Shown here: positions 1-11,711 of the stretch, piece by piece | How the letters are laid out: each line of letters begins with the position of its first letter | How positions within the stretch are numbered: the stretch's first letter is position 1 | From: Escherichia boydii | Lineage (GTDB): Bacteria; Pseudomonadota; Gammaproteobacteria; Enterobacterales; Enterobacteriaceae | DNA: 64,000 bases | Direction: 5' to 3' | NCBI GenBank assembly: GCA_041890495.1 | Contig: CP169086.1 | Coordinates: 3,286,001 to 3,350,000 of the forward strand | The notes under the pieces: model-generated | Database searches by the model: none | What the model was told of the DNA's origin: nothing | Seen by the model: the letters and a program-made list of their open reading frames with translations, nothing else | Translations under genes and position numbers: made by a program

Positions 1-1008
<1,008 letters not shown>

Positions 1009-1207
1009 TCACAACCCGAAGATGTTTCACTTCATGATTGCGAAAATTTGAGAGACTCGAACACACCTTAAAGATGTGTCGTTTCAATTTTCAGCTTGAT
1101 CCAGATTTTTAAAGAGCAAAACTTCTTAATGCACTCAAAAGTACATTCAGAAGTTCATCATTCATCAGACAATCTGTGTGAGCACTGCAAAGGCAGGTTC
1201 TTTAAGG
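1009..1207 (-). other. 16S-23S internal transcribed spacer without tRNA gene
   Basis: The spacer is 199 bp between the 16S 3' end (anti-Shine-Dalgarno at 1208) and the 23S 5' end (1008). It contains a boxA-like TGCTCTTTAAAAATCTGG on the minus strand near 1105-1122 and the arms of the RNase III processing stems. I see no tRNA-Glu, tRNA-Ile or tRNA-Ala gene, which enterobacterial spacers usually carry. Confidence 0.85.
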
Positions 1208-2755
<1,548 letters not shown>

Positions 2756-3080
2756 AAAAGTTTGATGCTCAAAGAATTAAACTTCGTAATGAATTACGTG
2801 TTCACTCTTGAGACTTGGTATTCATTTTTCGTCTTGCGACGTTAAGAATCCGTATCTTCGAGTGCCCACACAGATTGTCTGATAAATTGTTAAAGAGCAG
2901 TTGCGACGCGGCTTTCAGCTCACTGTCGCGAGGTGGCGTATATTACGCTTTCCTCTTTCAGAGTCAACCCTGAATTTCAGGATTTTTCTCTCAACCGAAC
3001 GGCTGTTTGTGTGAAGTGATTCACATCCGCCGTGTCGATGGAGGGCGCATTATAGGGAGTTCTCCGCAGGCCGCAATAGA
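2756..3080 (-). promoter_or_regulatory. rRNA operon promoters P1 and P2 with leader boxA
   Basis: Minus-strand P1 has TTGCGG (3071-3076) and TATAAT (3049-3054) with 16-bp spacing and a GC-rich stretch after the -10, as in E. coli rrn P1. P2 has TTGACT (2962-2967) and TAATAT (2940-2945), also 16-bp spacing. The leader holds boxA (TGCTCTTTAACA, about 2889-2900). A segment at about 2868-2884 (ACAGATTGTCTGAT) is complementary to the 16S trailer and forms the RNase III stem. Confidence 0.88.
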
Positions 3081-3253
3081 AAAATTGCAGAAAAATAACT
3101 GACTGCTGCAATCCCCAGCAAAACCCCGCTTTATACCTTTTTACGCACAGAGTTATCCACAATCATGCACGGATCCCGACGCGATCCAACGAATTGAGCG
3201 GGAAGATCAACTATACTAGCGGCAAATACTCTCCTCTGTGCAGGCTCACCCTC

Positions 3254-4207
3254 ATGACCACACAACGCCTCGCCCGTGACTGGCGTCTCCCTACAGCAGG
3301 AGTGATGCTGCTGGCAATTCTCTTTGCTGCTTTTACCCTGCATGCGCACTGGAACGCTTTTATCCAGTGGTGTCTCGCCACGCAAATTACGCTGCACCGG
3401 TATCTGGTGATGTATCTGCTGCAGCTTAATAACCATCAGTACAGCGGCGGATTATGGCTGTTAACGGGGGCTTTTCTTTATGGTGTTCTTCACGCCATTG
3501 GCCCCGGGCACGGAAAATTCATTGTGACGACCTATCTGACTACCAATAAGGAAAGCGAGCTGGCCGCCCGGGTCGTCCCCTTCCTGGGCAGCCTGATGCA
3601 GGGCGTGAGCGCCATTCTGTTTGTCTTTATTCTTGCTGTAGGTTTTAACCTCGCCTCAGGGGATATCAGTACCAGCCGCTGGTACGTGGAGAAGATAAGC
3701 GCAGTGCTTATTGGCGCATTCGGCGCATTTGTCATTTACCAGGCGCTGAAGAGTCTGCGCCCGCGCAGGATGTCTGTCTCTGCCATTAAGCCAATTCATC
3801 AGCACGATGAACACTGTGGCTGCGGCCATCACGGCGTAGGCACAGACCTGACGCAGGGCGACTGGAAAACCCGTCTGGGCGTGATTCTGGCGATTGGGGC
3901 ACGCCCGTGCAGCGGAGCGATCATGATTCTGATGTTTTCGAACGCGCTGGGCATTGTCACCTGGGGGGTGGCCGCAGTCATGACCATGTCTTTGGGCACC
4001 GCGCTTTCTATCATGGGACTTTCCCTGGCTGTACGGTACGCCCGCGAACGCACGGTGAGCTGGTTCGGAGAAAGCGCCTCATTAAGATGGCTCATACCGG
4101 CAGTCAAAATAGCCGGAGGGATAGTCCTGATCCTGTTCGCGACGGTGCTGTTCCTGACGGTGATCCCCATCAGTGCCAATGGCGACTACATCGCAGCCGG
4201 ATGCTAA
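3254..4207 (+). CDS. NicO-family nickel/cobalt (divalent metal) exporter
   Basis: A 317-aa integral membrane protein of the NicO/RcnA/ZevB family, predicted to move a divalent metal such as Ni, Co or Zn across the inner membrane. Diagnostic features are the motif HAIGPGHGK (about residues 80-88), a His/Cys-rich cytoplasmic loop HQHDEHCGCGHH (about 182-193) and ARPCSGA (about 216-222), within six to eight hydrophobic segments. I chose ATG 3254 because the family start is MTTQRLARDW-like; an in-frame ATG at 3194 would add 20 non-family residues close to the rrn promoter. The DUF1007 periplasmic partner that often accompanies ZevB-like proteins is absent here. It converges on proP across a shared terminator. 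The metal is not determinable from sequence. Confidence 0.8.
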   Translation: MTTQRLARDWRLPTAGVMLLAILFAAFTLHAHWNAFIQWCLATQITLHRYLVMYLLQLNNHQYSGGLWLLTGAFLYGVLHAIGPGHGKFIVTTYLTTNKESELAARVVPFLGSLMQGVSAILFVFILAVGFNLASGDISTSRWYVEKISAVLIGAFGAFVIYQALKSLRPRRMSVSAIKPIHQHDEHCGCGHHGVGTDLTQGDWKTRLGVILAIGARPCSGAIMILMFSNALGIVTWGVAAVMTMSLGTALSIMGLSLAVRYARERTVSWFGESASLRWLIPAVKIAGGIVLILFATVLFLTVIPISANGDYIAAGC

Positions 4208-4210
4208 TAA

Positions 4211-4240
4211 AAGAAAACCCGCCGTTGGCGGGTTTCTTTA
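4211..4240. terminator. Bidirectional intrinsic terminator between the NicO gene and proP
   Basis: The stem AAACCCGCC/GGCGGGTTT with a short loop is flanked by A-rich and T-rich tracts on both sides. It lies directly between the convergent stop codons at 4205-4207 and 4241-4243. Confidence 0.85.
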
Positions 4241-5743
4241 TTACTCGTTGATGCGTGGATGCTGATCCACCAGTCGGGAGCGTTTCTTCTGCAGCTCTTC
4301 AATCTCGGCGTCAATATCCTCAATCTTCTGCTCTACGTTGTCGTAGTGCTCACGCAGGATCTCTTTCGCTTCCTGGATATCCGATGCCGCAGGCGTTGCG
4401 CCTTTCAGAGGACGATTCGCCGTCTCCTTCATGGTAATACCGGTAATCAAGCCAATCACCGCGATCACCATCAGGTAATAAGCCGGCATCATCAGGTTCT
4501 GCGTGCTCTCTACCAGCGAAGCGGCAAGCGTCGGGGTCAGACCGGCAATCAGCACCGAGATGTTGAAGGCCGCGGCCAACGCGCTGTAGCGAATGTGGGT
4601 TGGGAACATCGCGGGCAGCGTTGAGGCCATCACCCCGATAAAGCAGTTAAGGATCACCGCCAGCATCAGCAGACCGGCAAAAATCAGCCCCAGCACATCG
4701 CTGTTAATCAGAATAAATGCCGGGATTGCCAGAGCAAACAGCGCGACGCTTCCCAGGATAATGAACGGTCGACGGCCAAAACGGTCACTCAACAGGCCCA
4801 TAATCGGCTGCACAAACAGCATACCGACCATGATGGCGATAATAATCAGCACACCGTGATCTTCCGAGTAGTGCAGGTTATGCGACAGATAGCTCGGCAT
4901 GTAGGTCAACAACATGTAGTAGGTCACGTTGGTCGAAATCACCAGACCAATACAGGTCAGCAGGCTGCGCCAGTGCTTAGTGGCAATCTCTTTGAACGAT
5001 ACCTTAGGACCATCCTGCAGCCCTTCACGGTCACCCTGTTCCAGCTTATCGACGTGCTGCTGGAACGCAGGCGTCTCTTCAAGCGCATGACGCAGGTAGA
5101 GACCAATAATCCCCAGCGGCAGTGCCAGGAAGAATGGGATACGCCAGCCCCAGTCGAGGAAGTTCTCTTCCCCCACTACGGTTGAAATCAGCACCACCAC
5201 GCCCGCGCCCAGAACGAACCCGGCAATGGAGCCGAAGTCCAGCCAGCTTCCCATAAAGCCGCGCTTACGGTCGGGGGAATACTCGGCAACGAAGATCGAG
5301 GCACCGGTATATTCACCGCCCACGGAGAAGCCCTGTGCCATCTTACAAATCAGCAGCAGAATCGGTGCCCAAATGCCGATGGTGGCGTATGACGGTATAA
5401 GGCCGATACAGAATGTACTGATCGACATAATGACGATGGTGATGGCAAGGATTTTCTGACGACCATATTTATCGCCGAGCATACCGAAGAACAGACCGCC
5501 CAGCGGGCGAATCAGGAAGGGAACGGAGAACGTACCCAGTGCGGCAATCATCTGCAGGCTAGGATCGGCCCCGGGGAAAAACACTTTACCTAACGCATAG
5601 GCCACAAAGCCGTAGACACCAAAATCGAACCATTCCATCGCATTACCGAGCGAGGCTGCGGTAATCGCTTTACGCAGCTTTGCGTCATCAATAATGGTGA
5701 CGTCGCGAAGCGTGATGGGTTTAATCTTTTTCCTTCTCAGCAT
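4241..5743 (-). CDS. proP: Proline/glycine betaine:H+ symporter ProP
   Basis: A 500-aa major facilitator superfamily osmosensory symporter that takes up proline, betaine and ectoine when osmolarity rises. It has 12 membrane segments, the MFS signature GDKYGRQK after TM2, and a C-terminal heptad region (about 456-500, IQEAKEILREHYDNVEQKI onward) matching the antiparallel coiled coil that tunes osmotic response in E. coli ProP. I selected the ATG at 5743 (MLRRKKIKP, preceded by AGGAT) because it matches the 500-aa family length; a start at 5836 would add 31 unrelated residues. The upstream region holds a perfect CRP site, as in the E. coli proP P1 promoter. Length and motifs are all intact. Confidence 0.96.
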   Translation of the reverse strand: MLRRKKIKPITLRDVTIIDDAKLRKAITAASLGNAMEWFDFGVYGFVAYALGKVFFPGADPSLQMIAALGTFSVPFLIRPLGGLFFGMLGDKYGRQKILAITIVIMSISTFCIGLIPSYATIGIWAPILLLICKMAQGFSVGGEYTGASIFVAEYSPDRKRGFMGSWLDFGSIAGFVLGAGVVVLISTVVGEENFLDWGWRIPFFLALPLGIIGLYLRHALEETPAFQQHVDKLEQGDREGLQDGPKVSFKEIATKHWRSLLTCIGLVISTNVTYYMLLTYMPSYLSHNLHYSEDHGVLIIIAIMVGMLFVQPIMGLLSDRFGRRPFIILGSVALFALAIPAFILINSDVLGLIFAGLLMLAVILNCFIGVMASTLPAMFPTHIRYSALAAAFNISVLIAGLTPTLAASLVESTQNLMMPAYYLMVIAVIGLITGITMKETANRPLKGATPAASDIQEAKEILREHYDNVEQKIEDIDAEIEELQKKRSRLVDQHPRINE

Positions 5744-5940
5744 AGCTATCCTCGTTGACTCGGCCCTGTCTGTTTCACAGTCCAGTTTGCGTTCTGTGAA
5801 CCATGGGATCCGCTCCATGCGAATCGCCTTATTCAAGCGTAGCAGGTTTACTTACATTGACGTTTTACGTCGATACAACCGAACCTGTTGACGCCTGCCT
5901 GGGCAGTTAATGACCTTTTTACCCTACCAGCGTTTATATT

Positions 5941-5956
5941 TGTGATCAACTTCACA
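5941..5956. promoter_or_regulatory. CRP binding site, proP P1
   Basis: TGTGATCAACTTCACA is a perfect TGTGA-N6-TCACA palindrome. In E. coli the proP P1 promoter is repressed by CRP at the equivalent place. Confidence 0.85.
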
Positions 5957-6165
5957 CATATTTTCGTGTCTGGTCAACTCAGTCAAATTTTTGTCAAGAA
6001 GCGCCAATAAGCACTTACTTAACCAACCTAAAGATCGTCCTGACGCACGTCATTATTTCTTTCCTGACAGAAAAACAAACCACGTTAATTCACATCGGAT
6101 TTACATAAATTTTCACCGACAGGAACCACCCTCAAGTTTTACATCCAATATGTGACAAAGATAAC

Positions 6166-6180
6166 TAAAACGATGTTTTA
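6166..6180. promoter_or_regulatory. Candidate KdgR operator of kdgT
   Basis: TAAAACGATGTTTTA is a perfect 6-bp inverted repeat with a 3-bp centre, flanked by further A/T bases. It resembles the enterobacterial KdgR box (AAAAC-N3-GTTTT core). It lies about 210 bp upstream of kdgT, whose family is controlled by KdgR in pectinolytic relatives. Assignment is by consensus only. Confidence 0.6.
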
Positions 6181-6392
6181 TTTTCATTGAATCACTATTC
6201 CAATGATCGCATGATAAATCCGAATTCAGAGTTTTAGGTGTTTCTGAATGAGGTTAATCAGAAGCACACATTTAATTATGTTGCAGGGTTATCGAAAAAA
6301 AGACTGCAAGCAGTAAGAGCAATCAATTGAATTTATTGAGTAATTTCTAACACCTATCACCCGTCCTGCGGGATCCGATGTGAGGTTTATCT

Positions 6393-7385
6393 ATGAAGAT
6401 TAAAGCCACAATAGAACGTATACCCGGCGGCATGATGCTGGTTCCGCTGGTGCTGGGCGCCATTCTGAATACCCTCGCTCCCGATACTGGAGCCTATTTT
6501 GGCGGTTTCACAAAAGGGATGATAACAGGCACGGTTCCCATTCTTGCCGTCTGGTTTTTTTGTATCGGCGCATCCATTAATTTGCGGGCAACGGGGACAG
6601 TATTACGGAAATCCGGCACGCTGGTGATAACAAAAATAGCGGTAGCCTGGGCGGTAGCGATGATATGCGCGATGTTCATCCCGGAGAATGGAATTCAGAC
6701 CGGGTTCTTCGCGGGATTATCGGTCCTGGCGATTGTCTCGGCGATGGATATGACTAACGGCGGATTGTACGCCAGCCTGATGAACCAGTACGGAACGAAA
6801 GAGGAGTCCGGCGCATTTGTGTTGATGTCTCTGGAGTCCGGCCCATTAATGACGATGCTGATCCTGGGGTCTGCTGGCCTGGCCTCGTTTGAACCCCACC
6901 ACTTTGTCGGCGCGATCCTACCTTTCCTGATCGGTTTCGCCCTTGGCAATCTCGATCGCGATCTGCGAGATTTCTTCAGCAAAGCCACGCCGGTGCTGAT
7001 CCCGTTCTTCGGCTTCGCGCTGGGCAACACCATCAATCTGAAGGTTATCCTCGATACCGGCCTGCTGGGTATTGTGCTGGGTATCGCCGTAATTATCATT
7101 ACCGGTATTCCGCTGATTATTGCTGACCGCGTAATCGGAGGGGGAAACGGTACGGCCGGCGTCGCCGCCTCTTCAGCCGCTGGTGCTGCTGTTGCAAACC
7201 CGGTGATTATTGCCCAGATTAACCCGGCCTTCGAACCGGTCGCCGCTTCAGCGACGGCACTGGTTGCCGCGAGCGTAATTGTCACCGCGATTCTGGTCCC
7301 CATCATCACGGCGCTGTATGCGAAGCGCTACGGGAATATGCAAGAGACCTTGCCTGAACCGAAGCCGTTAGAAATGAATCATTAA
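6393..7385 (+). CDS. kdgT: 2-keto-3-deoxygluconate permease KdgT
   Basis: A 330-aa inner-membrane permease that imports 2-keto-3-deoxygluconate, the monomer from pectin/uronate breakdown, by H+ symport. It starts MKIKATIERIPGGMML and has about ten hydrophobic segments with the family stretches AMDMTNGGLYASL and the Ala/Gly-rich GVAASSAAGAAVANP region near the C-terminus. Length equals the E. coli family (about 327 aa). The gene stands alone, ahead of a CCCTCTCCC palindrome, and converges on rdcB. Regulation by KdgR is inferred from the upstream box. Confidence 0.93.
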   Translation: MKIKATIERIPGGMMLVPLVLGAILNTLAPDTGAYFGGFTKGMITGTVPILAVWFFCIGASINLRATGTVLRKSGTLVITKIAVAWAVAMICAMFIPENGIQTGFFAGLSVLAIVSAMDMTNGGLYASLMNQYGTKEESGAFVLMSLESGPLMTMLILGSAGLASFEPHHFVGAILPFLIGFALGNLDRDLRDFFSKATPVLIPFFGFALGNTINLKVILDTGLLGIVLGIAVIIITGIPLIIADRVIGGGNGTAGVAASSAAGAAVANPVIIAQINPAFEPVAASATALVAASVIVTAILVPIITALYAKRYGNMQETLPEPKPLEMNH

Positions 7386-7402
7386 CACACCGCACCAACC
7401 GT

Positions 7403-7430
7403 CCCCTCTCCCAACGTGGAGAGGGTGAGA
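7403..7430. repeat. CCCTCTCCC-type intergenic palindrome
   Basis: The short palindrome CCTCTCCC-AACGT-GGAGAGGG between the convergent kdgT and rdcB genes is one copy of a family seen also at 23097, 25848, 29538, 44432 and 61774. It could act as a transcript 3'-end hairpin. Confidence 0.7.
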
Positions 7431-7440
7431 GGTAAGGGAT

Positions 7441-8316
7441 TTACCCAAAAATCTCTTCCACCATCCCGTCCACCAGCCGTTTTGCCGAACAGAGCCTCGG
7501 CATGCCCAGCGCGACGGTCTGCCAGTTTTGCGTCACTGACCAGCTCACCGGATGTTGATCCGCCTGACACCAGTCCCCCAGCCAGCCCAGCATATCTTTA
7601 TGATCGATTAAACCCGGCGAGGCTGGCGTTGTCAGCCACTGGTGATAGAAATGGCGGGTCGTGGGTGACGCGTTGATGCCCCGTGCCAGATAGTTAGCCG
7701 CCATGCTGCGCAGGTTATCCTTAAGCATTGCCGCCACATCTTCATTCGCGAGGCGGCATGCGTCACCAAATGCACCCCAGCGCAGCTCTTCCAGAACGAT
7801 AAAACAGCGCCCGGCCAGCGACCAGCCATCATAATGCCCGGCCCGCCAGCGGGTAAAAATCTGCTCGCTATGCTCACCCGCCTGCACCGTGAGCCCGCGT
7901 TGGGTTAGGGCCTTCTCTTTATATGCTGCGCGTTGGGTAAAATGAGAAGCGAGTTCAGCGTACTGCTGGATCAGCCCGGGGGACTGCTGGGCGCGTGGGT
8001 GAGTCAGCTGGCGCAAAGCAATCAGTTTATCTGCCATCAGCGTCAGCGCGAGATGACCCGGGTCAAGCATGCCGGCCAGTTTTTCCGCCAGCCCCAGGCG
8101 CAGCGCCGCATTTTCATTGAGCATCCCCGCCATCGCCCAGGGGCGTAGCCGGGTATGCGTCATGATTTCCTGAGTCAAACGCTCACGAAACTGAAGCTGT
8201 TGTGGTCCCATGTGAGGATGACGCGCCGCGTCCACTCCCTGCACCAGATCGACCATAAATTTTGGATTAATACATTCCAGCGTTCGCCCGGGGCCGTCCA
8301 GTAATGATGTTGTCAT
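7441..8316 (-). CDS. yjcZ: RdcB-family protein (YjcZ)
   Basis: A 291-aa soluble protein matching E. coli YjcZ in length and in its start (MTTSLLDGPGRTLECINPKFM). No enzymatic motif is visible. The family name 'diguanylate cyclase regulator RdcB' reflects reported effects on c-di-GMP signalling together with the neighbouring dynamin-like protein. Its ATG overlaps the crfC stop by 4 bp, so the two are translationally coupled and probably act together. Molecular function is not deducible from sequence. Confidence 0.85.
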   Translation of the reverse strand: MTTSLLDGPGRTLECINPKFMVDLVQGVDAARHPHMGPQQLQFRERLTQEIMTHTRLRPWAMAGMLNENAALRLGLAEKLAGMLDPGHLALTLMADKLIALRQLTHPRAQQSPGLIQQYAELASHFTQRAAYKEKALTQRGLTVQAGEHSEQIFTRWRAGHYDGWSLAGRCFIVLEELRWGAFGDACRLANEDVAAMLKDNLRSMAANYLARGINASPTTRHFYHQWLTTPASPGLIDHKDMLGWLGDWCQADQHPVSWSVTQNWQTVALGMPRLCSAKRLVDGMVEEIFG

Positions 8317-10658
8317 GGTTGCTCTGCCGCGAATAGAGTTTGAATATCATCGCGTAACAGTCGGGTATCTTCCTGTATCCACGTCGCAGTAGTAATACTT
8401 TGCTTCAACAGCTGGCAGAGCGCTCGGGTTGAATGCTCATTCTGTTGACGCACTGCGAGGCTATCACGCAAGCTTTCCTGTAACCCGGTCAGGCACAACG
8501 AAAATTCTGCAAAGAACGTTGCCATTCCTGCCGTAACAGAGACATCGACCTGCGCGGACAAAGCTTTACGTATTTGTTCACAAAACAGCTCAATATGTTG
8601 CTTAAATTTGTCATGTAGCTGCGCAATATCGATAACATAGCGCGTGCGCGTTTCCACATACTCATCCCAGCCCCAGCCCGGATTATTGAGCCATCGAGAG
8701 ACCGTTTCTCGCATGCTGTTCCCGCCTGATGACGGCCCTGCCTGGCTGTCATCCTGCGCTATCGCATCATTAAACAGCGCCCGCGTATTAAAGTTAAGCT
8801 GGTGAGCCTGAAACGCAGGGAAACTGATTCGCGCCCGAAAACCCGCATGGCTCAGATGCTCTTTAATACGTGCTTCAATAGGGCGCATGGCTTCGTTCAG
8901 GGAACGCGCCAGCGTAGATTCAAGCTGGTCGAAGCGTAACGCAAGCTCCCGGCAGATTTTCGTCTGTGCATCCAGCATCACCTGCTCGCAGGAGGAGCGT
9001 AATTTACTCAGCGCAATCTGCGCCTGCCCTTCATCGTCCAGAACCAGCTGCTTCAGCACGTCACCGCGAAGGTTCTGCCGTTCGGTGCCTGGCAAATCAA
9101 GAATCGGGTGCGTGCTGAACACCTGGTCAATGGCCAGGTGAAGCGCGGTTTTTTGTGACCCCATAAAGTCTGCCGTGGCGTTCAGCGCCTCCTCAACTTC
9201 ATGTTTCACCTCATCGCTCACCACGCACTGACGCGTCTGCAAAAGCGCCATGTCCTCTTCCAGACGAGCGATATTCAGCTCCAGCGCCTCAAAGGCCACC
9301 GTTAGCCCCTGATAGCGGAAATCGAGATACTCGCGGGCATTTTGCGCGTAGTTGAGCAGCTTATGCGAGGCCGAACGCAGCGCGTAAAGCGAGGCGTTAG
9401 CATAGGCGGCGTGAATCAGTTTGCGTATCGGTTGCTCGAAGAGCGAATCTTCCCAGAGCAAATCGGCAGAATGTCGGATATGGTCGATGTCGTCCAGGTC
9501 CGCCGTACGCCAGCGACGTCCGAGTGCCGCTTCGGCAAAATCCTGCACCCAGGGTTGCTCCTGGTGATCCGGCAGTTGTCCGGAGGTACTCAGCTCGTAG
9601 CGCGCGCGGTTCGCCAGATACGCCCACATGGACGAAACGGGATAAATCTGGCCGGGCGAAATATTGCCTTTCATTAAGGTGCCGGAGATCATCGCCCGGA
9701 TCTGTTCTTCATCGTCGCTATTGCGATCTTTCTGATCGAATTTATTAACCAGCGCATACAGCGGCACCGATTTTCCCGCCGCGGAAATGGCCTGGCGGAC
9801 TTCTTCATCAGAAATGGATTTAAGCTGGGTATAATCCATCACGGCCAGCACCGCCGATGCGCGGGAGAGTTGCTCGCTGAGCATTTTTTGCAGATGCGGC
9901 TGTCCGGCCTCGTTCGGCCCGGGCGTGTCGAGCAGCGTCAGTTGCCCGAGGTGAGCATCCAGGCCCGCAAGATGCACGAACTCCACTTCAATTACCGGGA
10001 TATGTTCGATAGCCGCATATTCAGAGAACGGAAACTCCACACCTAACGCCTGGGAAAGCCTTACCAGGTCGTTGAGGCTTTTCAGACAATGAAATATCGG
10101 CTGCGCGCCCAGGTGATGCTTCTCAAAAGCCTCTCCTTTTTCAATGCGCTCCAGCAGCGTATTCATGTCTTTATCAATTTCCAGATGCTGGGCCAGCTTC
10201 CCGCGATCGTAATCACATAGCTTTTTCTGGAGCAGTTGGATCAATTCATCAATGGGCGAAGCATGTGAGAAATGCAGCACCGGCTCCTTCTGACCCGGCG
10301 TGTGGCGAATCAGTGTAGGAAGCGCCGTCATTGGACGATTGCGGTTCGGTAACACTTCGGTCCCCACAATCGCATTAATGGTGGTCGATTTCCCCGCTTT
10401 CATAGTGCCAACAATAGCCAGAACCATTTCCAGCCGGGTTATTTTTCGTAATTCATTATTCAGCATCGCCTGCTGCGCTTCGACACCACGCGCACTAAAA
10501 TGCAAAGGTAAAACGTTGTTCTTTTCACCCGTAATAGCAGCCGCGGTGCTCTCCAGCATCGCGGTCGGCATTGATTTCAAGGTATCGAGGTTTTGCTGGG
10601 CGAGCTGTAGCAAACGTTCAGCTTCCTGGCTTAATTCAAAAATGGTCTGTGTGTGCAT
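8313..10658 (-). CDS. crfC: Dynamin-like GTPase CrfC (YjdA)
   Basis: A 781-aa dynamin-family GTPase; E. coli CrfC, about 742 aa, was described as a clamp-binding factor affecting colocalisation of sister replication forks, and as RdcA in c-di-GMP work. The N-terminal GTPase domain shows the P-loop GTMKAGKST (about 84-92), the switch region RPMTALPT, G3 TLLDTPGPNEAG (about 247-258) and G4 NKFD. The C-terminal half is long, helical and charged (assembly/stalk region). The start MHTQTIFELSQEAERLL matches the family. It is the first gene of the crfC-rdcB operon, expressed from the long region upstream (10659-11252). Confidence 0.92.
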   Translation of the reverse strand: MHTQTIFELSQEAERLLQLAQQNLDTLKSMPTAMLESTAAAITGEKNNVLPLHFSARGVEAQQAMLNNELRKITRLEMVLAIVGTMKAGKSTTINAIVGTEVLPNRNRPMTALPTLIRHTPGQKEPVLHFSHASPIDELIQLLQKKLCDYDRGKLAQHLEIDKDMNTLLERIEKGEAFEKHHLGAQPIFHCLKSLNDLVRLSQALGVEFPFSEYAAIEHIPVIEVEFVHLAGLDAHLGQLTLLDTPGPNEAGQPHLQKMLSEQLSRASAVLAVMDYTQLKSISDEEVRQAISAAGKSVPLYALVNKFDQKDRNSDDEEQIRAMISGTLMKGNISPGQIYPVSSMWAYLANRARYELSTSGQLPDHQEQPWVQDFAEAALGRRWRTADLDDIDHIRHSADLLWEDSLFEQPIRKLIHAAYANASLYALRSASHKLLNYAQNAREYLDFRYQGLTVAFEALELNIARLEEDMALLQTRQCVVSDEVKHEVEEALNATADFMGSQKTALHLAIDQVFSTHPILDLPGTERQNLRGDVLKQLVLDDEGQAQIALSKLRSSCEQVMLDAQTKICRELALRFDQLESTLARSLNEAMRPIEARIKEHLSHAGFRARISFPAFQAHQLNFNTRALFNDAIAQDDSQAGPSSGGNSMRETVSRWLNNPGWGWDEYVETRTRYVIDIAQLHDKFKQHIELFCEQIRKALSAQVDVSVTAGMATFFAEFSLCLTGLQESLRDSLAVRQQNEHSTRALCQLLKQSITTATWIQEDTRLLRDDIQTLFAAEQP

Positions 10659-11252
10659 GATAAAAGCCTTTCCTTAACGCAAATTTATTACTTTTATTAA
10701 GCCACTGGTATTAATTATGTTGTTCAGGCTTATATGATCACGTGTGGAAAACATGTTCGCCGAAATATAACTGATTGATGATAATCAGAAATAATTCGCC
10801 ATCCTTGCATGGCGTGTATAGCTCCCCTCCTGGCCTGACGGCCAAAGGAAAAAAGCGTAGCCCAATTTTAAGAAACTTCAGGATATATCATCATTATTTC
10901 CCCCCTAAAAAGAGAGGTAATACCCCACTGCCATAAGATATGTAGAGCAGCGAAGTCCGGAGATAAATAACAATGTGTCGCTTCACCTTATCCGAAATGA
11001 AGGAACGTAGCAATTTGCTGCAATAAAATATTCGATATATTTATCGTCATTTCTTCCCACCGTGTTAATGAGCTAAGCATCGCTTAACTGACTGACAGGA
11101 AGTGTCACTCCCGATACGCTTTTTGCATTTTTTTAATTAACAATGTCACCGACAAACGTGTGGATTTGCGCTATACTTGCCGCCCTTTTCGGCACCCTGC
11201 CGTCATTTAGCTGGCACTTTCCGGCGCGTTTACACTTTTTGAGGATACCGAT
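10659..11252. other. Intergenic region between crfC and yjdM (594 bp)
   Basis: No convincing gene is seen. The crfC promoter(s) must lie in the left half, which is AT-rich. A TATACT -10 at 11172-11177 is the best candidate for yjdM. Short reading frames here lack ribosome-binding sites and family resemblance. Confidence 0.5.
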
Positions 11253-11588
11253 ATGTCACTGCCACACTGCCCAAAATGCAATTCTGAATACACCTATGAA
11301 GACAATGGCATGTTCATCTGCCCGGAATGCGCTCACGAATGGAATGATGCCGAACCATCACACGATGCTGATGCACTTGTCGTAAAAGATGCGAACGGCA
11401 ATCTGCTGGCGGACGGTGACAGCGTTACCGTCGTTAAGGACCTGAAGGTGAAAGGCAGTTCTTCCATGCTGAAAATCGGCACCAAAGTGAAGAATATCCG
11501 TCTTGTTGAAGGCGATCATAATATCGACTGCAAAATTGACGGTTTCGGTCCAATGAAACTGAAATCTGAATTCGTGAAAAAGAACTGA
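11253..11588 (+). CDS. yjdM: Zinc-ribbon protein YjdM (PhnA)
   Basis: A 111-aa cytoplasmic protein with an N-terminal zinc ribbon (Cys6, Cys9, Cys23, Cys26 in CPKC and CPEC) followed by a compact beta domain with VKDANGNLLADGDSV. It matches E. coli YjdM/PhnA in length. Despite the old phn name, it is not required for phosphonate breakdown by C-P lyase; phosphonoacetate hydrolase is an unrelated protein. It is preceded by GAGGATACCGAT and followed by a REP element. Confidence 0.94.
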   Translation: MSLPHCPKCNSEYTYEDNGMFICPECAHEWNDAEPSHDADALVVKDANGNLLADGDSVTVVKDLKVKGSSSMLKIGTKVKNIRLVEGDHNIDCKIDGFGPMKLKSEFVKKN

Positions 11589-11599
11589 TTTTTCGCCTG

Positions 11600-11665
11600 C
11601 AGGCCCGGTAAGCGCAGCGCTGCCGGGCGCTTTTGCCGAATGCGCTACGCTTATCCGGCCTACAA
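11600..11665. repeat. REP/BIME element between yjdM and phnB
   Basis: Two facing hairpin units: GGCCCGGTAAGCGCAGC...GCCGGGCGC and GAATGCGCTACGCTTATCCGGCCTAC. They are typical enterobacterial REP sequences, related to those at 14118, 19425, 40651 and 48637. Confidence 0.85.
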
Positions 11666-11711
11666 AAAAAGAACTAAACTTAATGGGCTTTTCTTACGTG
11701 AGGTAAAGATT

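Larger units (their letters stand above)
5744..6392. promoter_or_regulatory. Divergent proP-kdgT regulatory region (649 bp)
   Basis: No gene is visible. The proP side resembles the E. coli proP P1 region: CRP site at 5941-5956 and a P1 -10 (TAGGGT, minus strand) near 5921-5926. The kdgT side has a KdgR-type inverted repeat at 6166-6180. The rest is AT-rich sequence without an assignable function. Confidence 0.7.

Noticed and set aside
6146..6166. Possible CRP site TGTGACAAAGATAACTA near the kdgT KdgR box.
   Set aside because: Only the left half-site matches; the right half lacks TCACA.
11143..11385. 80-codon frame overlapping the yjdM promoter and start.
   Set aside because: It overlaps yjdM in another frame, covers its promoter, and has no RBS.
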